Notes: a model not told the origin generated them from the letters alone. Shown: positions 9,092 through 17,786, counted from the stretch's first letter. The stretch: 64,000 bases of DNA from Marinigracilibium pacificum (GCF_012926615.1 NZ_JABBNU010000003.1:186001-250000); one strand, 5' to 3'. Numbers and translations: made by a program.

Positions 9092-10116
9092 CTTCTACTG
9101 ATCAGGAAAATAGATTTATACATTTCTCCGGAATGACTAATTAAAAGAACATTTTCAAACTCTTCAGCTTCTTTATCATTGATTAATGCACGTTTAATTC
9201 CTCTTTGGTTTTTGATCATCTCTGTAACCATATGCAAGCCAAAAGCTGAACTGGAAAAGTAATCACCACTCAAAGCTTTATAATCATAAATTGGTTTATC
9301 AGACCAATCCTTAATTAAATTTTTATAAAAATCAGACTTGGTTATTGATGACCCACAACCTAAAACTATAGAACTAATCTGGTCTCGATTTATCCCGTTG
9401 TTACTATGAATGTTATCAATGGCATCTTTTAAGTCCTGTTCAGTGACATTACCGAAAATAGATTTCACCCCAGAAACTTGGGCAATTGCACCTTGATCAG
9501 AAGATGACAATATAAACATTGTAGAGCCTTCGCCTATTGTCGGCAAATCTTCATTATCAATATTTCCTCCACATCCGGTTATTTCGAGGATATCTAAAGA
9601 GTCCGCAATCACCTCATCAATTCCACCAACTAATACATTCTCTACACCTTCTTCAAGCAACATTATGCCGTCTTCCAGTGCATTTTCGAATGAGAACCCT
9701 CTATTAGCGAAGGTAAAATTATGACTATCACATTGTAGCAATAAAGCTATCTGTCCTGCAATAGTATTGTGTGTTGACTGAATAAACGATGTTGGAGAAA
9801 GTAAGCCTTCATTTGTATCATCAATTTGATCCAGAAACTTTTTAGTGTCTTCCAGACATCCCAATCCGGTACCAATACAAATGGCATCAGGCTTATCAAT
9901 TTTAGCCTGTGAAAGACTATCACTGGCAGTAACAATGCCCATTTTAATAATTCGAGCCATTCTCCTGGCCATTTTAGGGTCAAGATAATCCCTGAATTTT
10001 GGCTCTAAAGCTTTCAGATAAGTCGCTTCTGCATTGATAGATACATTTAAGTCTTTTTCAAGACCAAATGAATTTTGCGGTGAGATTGCAGAACTGGCTA
10101 AAATAAAAGCTTTCAT
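9088..10116 (-). CDS. Ketosynthase-like chain-length-factor subunit lacking the catalytic cysteine
   Basis: The 342-residue protein follows the thiolase fold of beta-ketoacyl synthases and overlaps the active ketosynthase gene by 4 nt. At the place where KS enzymes carry the nucleophilic cysteine, it reads Thr-Phe-Ala-Asn-Arg-Gly-Phe-Ser (about residues 135-142), so no cysteine is available. That is the signature of a KS-beta or chain length factor. Such subunits pair with the active KS and set the number of extension rounds; a KS/CLF pair is known in aryl polyene synthesis. Here it should define polyene length as a heterodimer with the upstream KS. Confidence 0.85.
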   Translation of the reverse strand: MKAFILASSAISPQNSFGLEKDLNVSINAEATYLKALEPKFRDYLDPKMARRMARIIKMGIVTASDSLSQAKIDKPDAICIGTGLGCLEDTKKFLDQIDDTNEGLLSPTSFIQSTHNTIAGQIALLLQCDSHNFTFANRGFSFENALEDGIMLLEEGVENVLVGGIDEVIADSLDILEITGCGGNIDNEDLPTIGEGSTMFILSSSDQGAIAQVSGVKSIFGNVTEQDLKDAIDNIHSNNGINRDQISSIVLGCGSSITKSDFYKNLIKDWSDKPIYDYKALSGDYFSSSAFGLHMVTEMIKNQRGIKRALINDKEAEEFENVLLISHSGEMYKSIFLISRS

Positions 10117-11312
10117 CTTAGTTTATTAAAAATTAGAGTTGTACAATTCCCTCCAAATCCTAATGAATTTGAAAGAACAGTATTCACTACATGAGATGTA
10201 AGTTCTACTATAGGCTTAGAAGAACCTATTAATAAAGGCTCTTCGATTCTCAAGCATGGAAATATCAGATCATTTTTAATTGAAAGAAGCGAAATCACAG
10301 CTTCGACAGCTCCTGCAGCACCAAGGGTATGTCCTGTATATGCTTTCGTTGTACTAAAGTTGGGTACATTCTCACCAAAGATTCCTTCAATTGCCGCACT
10401 TTCGGATGAATCGTTATTTTCAGTACCGGTTCCGTGTGCATTGATATAATCAATATCAATATTTTCTGCCATTTTCAAAGCTTTTGACATGGCTAGCTTT
10501 GCACCATTACCTTCAGGGGAGGATGCTGTTTGATGGTGAGCATCATTGGCATTTCCATACCCAATCACTTCTCCTATTATATTGGCTCCTCTGCTACGTG
10601 CATGATCTTCAGATTCCAATACTAGGTATGCAGCCGCTTCACCCAAATTCAACCCCTTTCTATTAATATCAAAGGGCTTGCATGGGTTATCGTCTAAAAT
10701 TTTCAATGAATTAAAACCATTTATTGTAAATTTTGACAAAGCATCGGTGCCTCCGGCAATAACAACATCTGTTCGTCCTGCATTGATATATCTGGCTCCC
10801 TGCATTATTGTATTTGCAGAAGACGAACAAGCAGTACTGATTGTAACAGTACCACCACAAATATTAAATTTATTAGCTATTATTTCGGTGCTATATCCAC
10901 AATCATGACTTTTAAATATATCCTTATAGTCACCAGGTTTCCCCTCTTTATATTCCTTAAAATATTGTTCAGTTAGAACCATCCCACCTACGGAGGTTCC
11001 ATTCATAAACATAGCACCCTTAAGGTGAGAGTTTTCCAAATTACTAGAATTAACTGCTTCACTAACTGCATGCAATCCAAGCAGAGTAGTTCTGCAATTA
11101 ATATCATTTGCAGTATAACCTATTTCCTTTCTTAACTGTTCATTAGAAAGGTTAACTTCTCCACAAACCTTTGTATTGGAATATTCGGATTTAAGATATT
11201 TGGATTTTTTTACCCCTGAATCTCCTGCTTTTAAGGAATTAAAGTTTTCATCAACATTTGTCCCCAACGCAGAAATTATACCAAATCCGGTTACAACTAC
11301 TTTCTGGGACAT
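10113..11312 (-). CDS. Beta-ketoacyl-ACP synthase II-like active ketosynthase
   Basis: The 399-residue protein keeps the full Cys-His-His triad: Cys162 in Ser-Thr-Ala-Cys-Ser-Ser-Ser, His293 in Asn-Ala-His-Gly-Thr-Gly-Thr, and His328 in Gly-His-Thr-Leu-Gly-Ala-Ala-Gly. It is therefore a working condensing enzyme that adds malonyl units to the ACP-bound chain. The start overlaps the ACP stop by 1 nt (TAATG) and its end overlaps the KS-like partner by 4 nt, so ACP, KS and CLF are made together. Length and motifs match FabF, but the setting argues for a role in the pigment pathway, not primary fatty acid synthesis. Confidence 0.92.
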   Translation of the reverse strand: MSQKVVVTGFGIISALGTNVDENFNSLKAGDSGVKKSKYLKSEYSNTKVCGEVNLSNEQLRKEIGYTANDINCRTTLLGLHAVSEAVNSSNLENSHLKGAMFMNGTSVGGMVLTEQYFKEYKEGKPGDYKDIFKSHDCGYSTEIIANKFNICGGTVTISTACSSSANTIMQGARYINAGRTDVVIAGGTDALSKFTINGFNSLKILDDNPCKPFDINRKGLNLGEAAAYLVLESEDHARSRGANIIGEVIGYGNANDAHHQTASSPEGNGAKLAMSKALKMAENIDIDYINAHGTGTENNDSSESAAIEGIFGENVPNFSTTKAYTGHTLGAAGAVEAVISLLSIKNDLIFPCLRIEEPLLIGSSKPIVELTSHVVNTVLSNSLGFGGNCTTLIFNKLR

Positions 11313-11566
11313 TATGATTTATTCGCTTCAATAAACTCGGCCATAGTCTTTATAGAATTAAAGACTTTTTTTCCCTCTTCAGGACTCTCAATCTTAACTC
11401 CATGGCTTTTCTCAAGGTAAACAATCAGTTCCAGGGCATCTATAGAATCTAACCCGATCTCGTCTCCAAATAATGGTTCATCATCACCAATATCTTCAAC
11501 TGAAAGATCTTCAAGATTTAATTGAGATATTATATCCTCCTTTAATTGTAAAATTAACTGCTCCAT
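11312..11566 (-). CDS. Acyl carrier protein of the polyene cluster
   Basis: The 84-residue acidic protein carries the phosphopantetheine attachment site Gly-Leu-Asp-Ser-Ile-Asp with Ser41 as the modified residue, in a four-helix ACP pattern. It would tether the growing polyene chain. It is the first gene of the operon as seen from transcription, with about 250 bp of gene-free DNA upstream, and ends in a 1-nt TAATG overlap with the ketosynthase. Confidence 0.9.
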   Translation of the reverse strand: MEQLILQLKEDIISQLNLEDLSVEDIGDDEPLFGDEIGLDSIDALELIVYLEKSHGVKIESPEEGKKVFNSIKTMAEFIEANKS

Positions 11567-11657
11567 TAGAATTAAATTATTCCGTTTTAAAAAAATTGCC
11601 CTTAAAAAATTAAGCCATACAAAGACAAAATTGCTTTTCTAACTTTATTCAAGGCGA

Positions 11658-11665
11658 CAAATATA
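11658..11665 (-). promoter_or_regulatory. Possible Bacteroidota -7 element upstream of the polyene operon
   Basis: On the minus strand this reads TATATTTG, matching the TAnnTTTG -7 box of Bacteroidota, about 92 nt ahead of the ACP start. A well-spaced -33 TTTG is not clear, so this is a candidate only. Confidence 0.3.
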
Positions 11666-11820
11666 ATAATATTTATAGAGAAAATATTTGAAAAATTCAA
11701 TTTGTTCGATGAATGTAATTTGAATTGTAATTAAGAAAAAAATATGTATAAAATACTGGTAAATAATCAAGTTAAATGAAAGAAACTAAGACTGATATAT
11801 CAGAAGAAATGATCTATTTC

Positions 11821-13038
11821 TTATATCACTAAAGATCCCTTATTAATCTCACTAATACTCCTTGTCCCGGTTTGCTTCATTACCAGTTTAAACTCTTCCT
11901 TCAAGATTTTTAATACCATTTCTACACCCGGCTGTCCAAAGGCTGCCAGTCCCCACAAATAAGGACGCCCGATTCCAACTGCGCTAGCTCCCAACGCCAA
12001 TGCCTTAAAAATATCTCCACCTCTTCGAATACCTCCATCCAGGATAACAGGTATTTTTCCATTGGTTACAGAAACTACCTCAGGAAGGCAATCAATACTT
12101 GCCCTGCCACTATCTGTAGCTCTTCCACCATGATTTGAAACTATTATCCCATCTACACCTTCATTTAATGATAATTGTGCATCTTCAGAAGACACAACTC
12201 CCTTTAACAATAGTTTTCCTTTCCAGAAATCTTTCAATCTTGCTATAAATTCCCAATCCATTCCCTTATGAAATTCATACTCCTTTTCAAGAGTACTAAT
12301 CATTGGCTTACCGTCAACCCAACCTTCTTTAGTTTCCCCATGACAAGACTTACAATCCCTGGTATCAAGCTTGATCGATTTCCATAAAGCCTCACGTTTA
12401 TCTGCGTGATCCATATCAATAGTCAATACAATTGTATCACAACCTGCATTTCGGACCCGATCTATTATTGCTTGAGTATTCTGAAAATCATTATCAGGAT
12501 ATAACTGAAACCATGCCGGTGTTCCCTTTAGTTCATTTACCTTTTCAATGGAAGTAGTTGACACCGTAGACAACATCATCTGATGCATTTCCTTTTTGGC
12601 TGCCCTGGAAGTTGCCTCTTCTCCATCATTATGAAATGCCTTCTGACTTCCACATGGACATATAATAATTGGAGAAGACCAATTTTCACCTAAAATTTCA
12701 GTTGATAAATCAACTTCCATTTCTCCTACCAGTCTTCTAGCCTTTATCTTTATCCTTTCAAAACCATTTTCGTTTTCTTTAAGCGTCCGGTTGTCAAGAA
12801 CACCTGTTTCTATATACCCGTAATGAGCGGGTGGAAGCTTTGATTTTGCCACATCTCTGAAATCAAAAATGTTCATTGCATCTTCTGGACTCTTAATCAG
12901 AGAATCAATCACTTCTACAATTTCTTCATTAGTCCTTTCTCCAGAATCTGAATCAAAAATACAAGAAGGCAACCCCATAGATATTATTGGGCTTGCAAGT
13001 AAAAACTTTATTAATTGGCGGCGTTGGATATCATGCAT
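11821..13038 (-). CDS. FMN-dependent alpha-hydroxy-acid oxidase/dehydrogenase with Tat-like lipoprotein signal
   Basis: This 405-residue protein belongs to the lactate/glycolate oxidase family, which oxidises L-2-hydroxy acids to 2-keto acids using FMN. The catalytic base region Ser-Asn-His-Gly-Gly-Arg lies near residue 302, followed by Val-Ile-Leu-Asp-Gly-Gly-Ile-Arg and Ile-Gly-Arg-Pro, the FMN phosphate-binding part. Unusually for the family, it starts with an Arg-Arg-Gln-Leu-Ile-Lys motif and a hydrophobic stretch ending at a Leu-Pro-Ser-Cys lipobox (Cys26). It is therefore probably exported folded, with cofactor, by the Tat route and lipid-anchored. Close homologues are often annotated lactate dehydrogenase or lactate 2-monooxygenase. 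The gene is monocistronic and divergent from the PepSY gene. Confidence 0.87.
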   Translation of the reverse strand: MHDIQRRQLIKFLLASPIISMGLPSCIFDSDSGERTNEEIVEVIDSLIKSPEDAMNIFDFRDVAKSKLPPAHYGYIETGVLDNRTLKENENGFERIKIKARRLVGEMEVDLSTEILGENWSSPIIICPCGSQKAFHNDGEEATSRAAKKEMHQMMLSTVSTTSIEKVNELKGTPAWFQLYPDNDFQNTQAIIDRVRNAGCDTIVLTIDMDHADKREALWKSIKLDTRDCKSCHGETKEGWVDGKPMISTLEKEYEFHKGMDWEFIARLKDFWKGKLLLKGVVSSEDAQLSLNEGVDGIIVSNHGGRATDSGRASIDCLPEVVSVTNGKIPVILDGGIRRGGDIFKALALGASAVGIGRPYLWGLAAFGQPGVEMVLKILKEEFKLVMKQTGTRSISEINKGSLVI

Positions 13039-13171
13039 GGCATTTCTTGATTGTATGGTTACAATAAATTCGTTGATTTTTCACTTAAAACCAATTTTTT
13101 AATAAATCTATTTTCACAAGAAAAATATTAGAATATATTTGCCGCTGTTATTTTTAATTAATCTAAATAAA

Positions 13172-13687
13172 ATGAACAGCAAAAAACCTTACGGTCATAA
13201 ATTCAGGATCATCCACCGTTATTTAGGCTTCTTTTTAGCAGGTATAATGGCAGTTTATTCCTTAAGTGGAATTATTTTGATTTTCAGAGATACCGATCTT
13301 TTTAAAGTTGAAAAGCATATAACCAAAACAATTGAGCCTAATGCTAACATTGAAGACCTTGGTAAACTTTTAGAAATAAAAAGGTTTAAAGTAGAGGGTA
13401 CCGATGGAGAACTGGTAACCTTTCAAAACGGAACCTATAACAGCATTACAGGTGTAGCTGATTACACGGTAAAAGAAATGCCATATATTCTGGATAAAAT
13501 GACTCATATGCATAAATCCAGGTCTGCTGACCCACTGTTTTACTTAAACATATTTTTCGGGTTATCTTTATTGTTTTTTGTGATATCAGCCTTCTGGATG
13601 TTTATGCCCAAAACTTCTGTATTTAAAAAAGGCTTATATTTCTCAATAGGTGGAATTATATTAACTCTTTTAATTCTATTCATTTAA
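13172..13687 (+). CDS. Short PepSY-TM-like membrane protein
   Basis: I take the ATG at 13172, which gives Met-Asn-Ser-Lys-Lys-Pro followed by an amphipathic stretch and a first membrane helix (about residues 17-37). An in-frame ATG at 13139 would only add hydrophobic leader residues and leave little room for a promoter. The fold is helix, extracytoplasmic domain of about 80 residues, then two C-terminal helices. The His-Arg-Tyr-Leu-Gly-Phe-Phe-Leu-Ala start and the pairing of helices resemble PepSY-associated membrane proteins, a group linked to iron reduction and to inhibition of proteases. No enzymatic motif is visible. It is 171 residues long, far shorter than full PepSY-TM reductases. Confidence 0.7.
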   Translation: MNSKKPYGHKFRIIHRYLGFFLAGIMAVYSLSGIILIFRDTDLFKVEKHITKTIEPNANIEDLGKLLEIKRFKVEGTDGELVTFQNGTYNSITGVADYTVKEMPYILDKMTHMHKSRSADPLFYLNIFFGLSLLFFVISAFWMFMPKTSVFKKGLYFSIGGIILTLLILFI

Positions 13688-13774
13688 GTACAAAAAGCTT
13701 TTTGTTGACTTATTTTGATATTTAATTGTTTTTACCTTATATTCGTAATCTATCGATCAATACATTTTAATGCT

Positions 13775-13999
13775 ATGCACGAATATTTGTTAATCACTTT
13801 TATTACATTGTTTTTAATTCTTTGGGCTAGTACTATCATTAATATTGTACTTTCAAGATTCAAAAGACCCCATTATCAAACATTCTGGTTAGTTTTTGTT
13901 CTTGTAGCTCCAATGATTGGTGCTTTCTTATTCCCAATATTCCGCAAGAGATTCACCATCTCAAGAAATCGTGAATTTAAAATAATCAAACAAGCATAA
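13775..13999 (+). CDS. Small two-helix membrane protein, phospholipase D-nuclease N-terminal-like
   Basis: The start at 13775 gives a 74-residue protein (Met-His-Glu-Tyr-Leu-Leu). It has one helix at about residues 3-23, a short linker with Arg-Phe-Lys-Arg-Pro, a Phe-Trp-Leu-Val-Phe-Val-Leu-Val-Ala-Pro-Met-Ile-Gly-Ala helix, and a basic tail. This two-helix plan with Pro-Met-Ile-Gly resembles the PLDc_N domain seen alone as small proteins in Bacteroidota. The longer reading from 13715 is less likely because its first 20 residues are a poor leader. Function unknown. Confidence 0.7.
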   Translation: MHEYLLITFITLFLILWASTIINIVLSRFKRPHYQTFWLVFVLVAPMIGAFLFPIFRKRFTISRNREFKIIKQA

Positions 14000-14012
14000 T
14001 CAGTTTTACTTT

Positions 14013-14070
14013 TCTGGTAATATAATATCCTTCATTATTGATTGATATTGTATTTACCAGAATTTTATTC
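14013..14070 (+). terminator. Hairpin with T-rich tail after the small membrane protein gene
   Basis: TCTGGTAA plus TATAATATC pairs with GATATTGTA plus TTTACCAGA across a loop of about 14 nt, with one bulge and one G-T pair, followed by ATTTTATT. It lies 14 nt past the stop codon, fitting an intrinsic terminator. Confidence 0.6.
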
Positions 14071-14100
14071 TTATCTTAAATTTGTTATTAAAACCAGTTT

Positions 14101-15273
14101 ATGGATAAGAATACCAACCGTAGAAATTTCCTAAAAACCTTTAGTTTAGGTTCTCTTCCCTTTATTTTACCAGGTACAATTACAGGCAATGAATTCCTGG
14201 ATTTAAATTCCGATAAAGATTCGAAAATCATCAATTTCTTTTTCGATGGGATATATTTTACTCCGGAGATGTATATAAATAAACTCCAGGAAATAAATTC
14301 TAAGTTACAGATTAAAGGTGATACTTATTTTCAGGGTGGGATTACAGAAATATTGGAACAAAGGTTTTCCGAAATAACGGGTAAAGAAAAGTCAATATTC
14401 CTACCTACAGGAACAATGGCTAATCAAGTTGCTATCAAACTACTATCAGGAAACAATACAAAAATAATCGTCCCGGAAAACTCTCATATTTTCAGAGATG
14501 AAGCTGATGCTGCACAAAGTGTTCATGGTAAACGACTAATACCTGTAGGAAAAGATAAAGTTTTCTTTAATCAATCAGACCTGGAGGAAGCTATTAACTA
14601 CACCCTTACAAATGAAGTTTTTCAGAGTGGCATGAACACAGTGGTTATAGAAAACCCAATCAGAAGGGCTGATAGCAGAGCAATTCCGTTTGAAGAGCTA
14701 AAGAAAATCACTGATTATTGTAGAAATAAAGGCTACAAAATCCATCTTGATGGAGCTCGAATCCATATTGCATCTGCATTTACAGGTATTAGTGTAAAGG
14801 AGTATTCGTCACTCTTCGATACTGTTTACATATCACTTTATAAATATTTAAATGCAGCTGGTGGTGCAATACTTAGCGGGCCCGCTGAAGTAATTGATAA
14901 AGTAAAGCATCAAATCAAAATTTTTGGTGGAACCATGTATCAAAGCTGGTATTTAACAGCCATGGCTAATCATTATCTAAACAGATTAGAAGAAAGGTGG
15001 GATGAAGTAAAGAGAAGAAGCAAATTATTAATCAATGAACTCAATAAAATAAATAACATCACAGCTTCATCAATTAACAATGGAACCAATATTTTTGATC
15101 TTAAACTTCCGGATAAAGCCACAGCTGATAAACTCAGAGCAGGATTAGCTGAAAATCACTCAATTTATTTACGCCCTGCTGATGACAATGGATTGATCAA
15201 AATATGTGTTAATGAATCAATATTAGAAGTTGATACCGAAGTAATTGCAAATGCATTTAATACGGAAGTTTAA
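14101..15273 (+). CDS. Threonine aldolase/beta-eliminating-lyase family PLP enzyme with Tat signal
   Basis: After a Tat-type leader (Asn-Arg-Arg-Asn-Phe-Leu-Lys, then a hydrophobic stretch to about residue 27), the protein follows the threonine aldolase fold. It has Pro-Thr-Gly-Thr-Met-Ala-Asn-Gln near 100, Leu-Asp-Gly-Ala-Arg (PLP aspartate) near 218, and Ser-Leu-Tyr-Lys-Tyr with Lys248 as the likely Schiff-base lysine. Family members cleave beta-hydroxy-amino acids to glycine and an aldehyde, or act as related lyases. Cytoplasmic threonine aldolases have no leader, so export with PLP bound is the notable point. The gene stands alone between two hairpin terminators. Confidence 0.85.
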   Translation: MDKNTNRRNFLKTFSLGSLPFILPGTITGNEFLDLNSDKDSKIINFFFDGIYFTPEMYINKLQEINSKLQIKGDTYFQGGITEILEQRFSEITGKEKSIFLPTGTMANQVAIKLLSGNNTKIIVPENSHIFRDEADAAQSVHGKRLIPVGKDKVFFNQSDLEEAINYTLTNEVFQSGMNTVVIENPIRRADSRAIPFEELKKITDYCRNKGYKIHLDGARIHIASAFTGISVKEYSSLFDTVYISLYKYLNAAGGAILSGPAEVIDKVKHQIKIFGGTMYQSWYLTAMANHYLNRLEERWDEVKRRSKLLINELNKINNITASSINNGTNIFDLKLPDKATADKLRAGLAENHSIYLRPADDNGLIKICVNESILEVDTEVIANAFNTEV

Positions 15274-15281
15274 ATAAAAAA

Positions 15282-15309
15282 AGGAAGATATAGCTTTTTA
15301 TATCTTCCT
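15282..15309. terminator. Perfect 11-bp hairpin after the threonine aldolase-like gene
   Basis: The arm AGGAAGATATA, a loop GCTTTT and the exact complement form the stem. The run of A before the stem gives a T tract only for transcripts from the minus strand, so for the plus-strand gene it is a hairpin without a clear U tract. Confidence 0.55.
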
Positions 15310-15630
15310 CAGGCAAACACGTTTTATGGAGAACCAATTAAAAAATAATACCCAAATAAACCTTTAAAAAAATCCTTTTTCATGGAGAACCTAAAACCTT
15401 GAAAAACAATTTTGTTTCCATATCACAATACAAATCTATACCAGTCGATTTTATAATAAAAGGTCAGATACAAAGCATAAAGAAAAGTTAACTTATCAAA
15501 GAATATGTTGACAATTTATTAACCTAATGAATAAATGTATATCAATAAATTCTTGTAGAGACTTGGCTAATTAGCTAATAATGCTAGTTTTGAATGGAAT
15601 CACAACTTTTTTAAGAATCAGCTTATAAAT
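15310..15630. other. Gene-free stretch
   Basis: AT-rich sequence with no convincing ORF. The string ATGGAGAACC occurs twice (near 15326 and 15382), each starting only a tiny ORF of 13 or fewer codons. The last 100 bp should hold the promoter of the following secreted-protein gene. Confidence 0.5.
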
Positions 15631-16383
15631 ATGAAAATCATAAATAGTTCATTTTTTACTTTATTGATTTTTACGCTATTATTCGTATCCAAAGTAAAAT
15701 CGCAATCCGGAATACAAAAGGTTCAATTTGGATCAATTTATACAGATAATAATACATATTATCTATATGGCGATAAGCCTTTAAATAAAAAGGTCTATCT
15801 GGTTAGCTTAGATAATGGTAGTTTTATTTCAACAAAAACTACCAAAAGAAAGATAATTAATGATGAAGTATTTGAAACAATCAACGTTACGTGTCTTGAC
15901 TTACCTGAAAATACAGATATTTCTCTATACGATTTAGCGGTATTTTCAGACAATGAAGATTTTTCATTCAAGCTTTTACCTATTAATATTATAGAGAATA
16001 AAGAAATTGAGGCAGAGGTTCGTAATCAAATAAAAAATCAAAATTTCAATTATCTAATGCGCTATTATAAAGTTTCCAATTCTCATGAATTTGATTCTTT
16101 AAAACTTGAACAATTAACCATTAACGGGGCACCAACAGTTATTGCCACTCAATATAAAGACCAATATAATTTTGGCCCAAGATATTTATATAGTGGTGAT
16201 CAACTCACAGTACTTAACAACCAATGCGCATCTTCAAATCTTACAGCATTTATTATAAATGGCAATACCTTACTTCGATCAATTAATTATTGTTGCCAAT
16301 GCGGTGAAATTATTGAGCTAATTCATAAAATCGAAGGTAACAATATATCGATAGAATATATTGATGGTAGTCAGTCTATGTAA
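15631..16383 (+). CDS. Secreted protein of unknown function with paired cysteines
   Basis: The 250-residue protein has a clear signal peptide (about residues 1-25, cleavage after Ser-Lys-Val-Lys-Ser-Gln). The rest looks beta-rich with acidic and Asn-rich loops. Near the C-terminus there is a Tyr-Cys-Cys-Gln-Cys-Gly cluster and an earlier Asn-Gln-Cys-Ala, which could form disulfides or bind metal. I do not recognise a family. It ends 65 nt before the truncated haemoglobin start; linkage is possible but not shown. Confidence 0.75.
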   Translation: MKIINSSFFTLLIFTLLFVSKVKSQSGIQKVQFGSIYTDNNTYYLYGDKPLNKKVYLVSLDNGSFISTKTTKRKIINDEVFETINVTCLDLPENTDISLYDLAVFSDNEDFSFKLLPINIIENKEIEAEVRNQIKNQNFNYLMRYYKVSNSHEFDSLKLEQLTINGAPTVIATQYKDQYNFGPRYLYSGDQLTVLNNQCASSNLTAFIINGNTLLRSINYCCQCGEIIELIHKIEGNNISIEYIDGSQSM

Positions 16384-16447
16384 AGTATTCTTAATTGGCT
16401 TTTACGGTTATTTATTGGTAAATTATAATATACTAACTTACCACATC

Positions 16448-16828
16448 ATGAATAATCAAAAAAGCCTTTACGAACGACTCGGTGGAGCTTCGGGTATTGA
16501 AGCCCTGGTAGATGACATTGTCGAAAACCATATGAATAACCCGGTAGTTAAAGCCCGATTTCTCCCCTTAAAAGAAAATCCAGATCATTTTAATGAGGTG
16601 AGAGGACATTTAATTGGATTTCTTGCTTCCGGAAGTGGTGGCCCCGAAGAGTACAAAGGCAAAGATATGCCTACTGCTCACAAAGGAATGAATATCAGTG
16701 CGGGTGAATATATGAGTGTAATTGATGACATTATGATGGCTCTTCAAAAACACAACATAGATGAAGAGAGTCAAAAAGATGTATTGGTTATAGCTTACTC
16801 TTTAAAAGATCAGATGATAGGTTTATAA
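16448..16828 (+). CDS. Group I truncated haemoglobin
   Basis: Starting at the ATG at 16448 gives 126 residues beginning Met-Asn-Asn-Gln-Lys-Ser-Leu-Tyr-Glu-Arg-Leu-Gly-Gly, the usual N-terminus of TrHbN. The glycine motif (Leu-Gly-Gly-Ala-Ser-Gly) is followed by the Met-Pro-Thr-Ala-His-Lys-Gly-Met segment, whose His (about residue 78) is the expected proximal haem ligand. Such proteins bind O2 or NO and often protect against nitrosative stress. The in-frame ATG at 16361 lies inside the upstream gene and would add a non-globin leader, so I reject it. Confidence 0.87.
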   Translation: MNNQKSLYERLGGASGIEALVDDIVENHMNNPVVKARFLPLKENPDHFNEVRGHLIGFLASGSGGPEEYKGKDMPTAHKGMNISAGEYMSVIDDIMMALQKHNIDEESQKDVLVIAYSLKDQMIGL

Positions 16829-16837
16829 TCATTTAAG

Positions 16838-16877
16838 AAATAAACAAACATTCAAAAATTTGAATGTTCGTTTATTT
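16838..16877. terminator. Long bidirectional terminator between convergent genes
   Basis: The two arms, each about 19 nt (AAATAAAC...ATTCAAA and its complement), pair with one mismatch around a 2-nt loop. A/T tracts on both sides serve both strands. It sits exactly between the globin stop and the stop of the minus-strand anti-sigma-like gene. Confidence 0.8.
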
Positions 16878-17206
16878 TAATTGACATATCTGGAATAAAG
16901 AGAGGTTTTCACTATTACATATAACTGACCCAAAATAAAAACTCCACTAAAAATAGGGATCATTAATGGTGAAAATGTCAAACTAAATGAACGGTAACTA
17001 ATTCCGTCATTAGGATAAAATACTGCAAGCAATATAAGTATTGAACTAAAAACAGCCAGATAAACAAATGGCCTCCAAGGAAAAACTGCAGGCTTTTTGA
17101 TTACCTTTTCCTCAGATAAAAGTTGGTCCATCAAGTTATCCGTAAAATCAACAGATGTCTTTGGAGCAGTTTCCTTTAAAATCTTTTTAAGTTCCTGTTC
17201 GCTCAT
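16877..17206 (-). CDS. Probable anti-sigma factor-like membrane protein
   Basis: The 109-residue protein has a cytoplasmic N-terminal part (about residues 1-45) and two membrane helices (about 47-63 and 75-97). It overlaps the ECF sigma gene by 20 nt, which is the usual layout of a sigma factor and its membrane-bound regulator. It has no zinc-binding HxxxCxxC motif, so the anti-sigma role rests on position and topology only. It could also be an accessory membrane subunit that relays a signal. Confidence 0.65.
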   Translation of the reverse strand: MSEQELKKILKETAPKTSVDFTDNLMDQLLSEEKVIKKPAVFPWRPFVYLAVFSSILILLAVFYPNDGISYRSFSLTFSPLMIPIFSGVFILGQLYVIVKTSLYSRYVN

Positions 17207-17786
17207 TTCTAAATAAATTAATTTCCTCTCCTAATTCATTTTCAAGTATCTGCAAAAGATTTTTTCTACCTCTATGAAGTAAAACCTTTATATTAGATTC
17301 ACTGTAATCAGTTACCTCTTTTATTTCCTGAACTGATAATTCAGATAGATAATGTAATCTTAAAACCAAAGATTCAGAATCCTTCAACTCTGCTAGAGCA
17401 TCATTCACCAACTTACTTCGTTCAGACAGATTAAGCATTTCAAAGCCGCCTTTGTAGTCAGATTCTTTTTTGACTAACTCAGGGTTATTGGTCTCAGGTT
17501 GGAACCGCTTATTTTTCTTTGCATAGTTTAGTGAACAATTAACAACTATACGATATAGCCATGTACTGAAAAGTGAATCCTGTCTGAATTTATTTAAACT
17601 ATGAAACACTTTGATGAAAGCCTCTTGTAAAGCATCTTCAGCCAAATGTTGATCTTTAATGACAGAGCAAGCCAAAGATAGAGAAACATCTTTATAGCGT
17701 TCTACCAAAATCCTGAACTCAGCAGTTTGCCCTGCAAGTATCCGGTTTATTACTTCGATATCATTAATTTGACTGCTGATCTTCAA
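17187..17786 (-). CDS. ECF RNA polymerase sigma factor (sigma-70 family)
   Basis: The 199-residue protein shows region 2 (about residues 20-85, with Asp-Ala-Leu-Gln-Glu-Ala-Phe-Ile-Lys-Val-Phe and Ser-Thr-Trp-Leu-Tyr-Arg-Ile) and region 4 (about 130-180, with Leu-Ser-Val-Gln-Glu-Ile-Lys and Asn-Ile-Lys-Val-Leu-Leu-His-Arg-Gly-Arg). These bind the -10 and -35 promoter elements. It is sandwiched by overlaps with an upstream membrane protein gene (23 nt) and the anti-sigma-like gene (20 nt), making a three-gene transcription unit. The signal it answers to cannot be told from sequence. Confidence 0.9.
   Translation of the reverse strand: MKISSQINDIEVINRILAGQTAEFRILVERYKDVSLSLACSVIKDQHLAEDALQEAFIKVFHSLNKFRQDSLFSTWLYRIVVNCSLNYAKKNKRFQPETNNPELVKKESDYKGGFEMLNLSERSKLVNDALAELKDSESLVLRLHYLSELSVQEIKEVTDYSESNIKVLLHRGRKNLLQILENELGEEINLFRNERTGT

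Noticed and set aside
1..11566. Naming the cluster as flexirubin for certain
   Set aside because: No dialkylresorcinol or aromatic ammonia-lyase gene is within the window, so aryl polyene and flexirubin cannot be told apart.
15326..15402. Two tiny ORFs starting ATGGAGAACC (possible leader peptides)
   Set aside because: Both stop within 13 codons and have no partner genes for peptide maturation.
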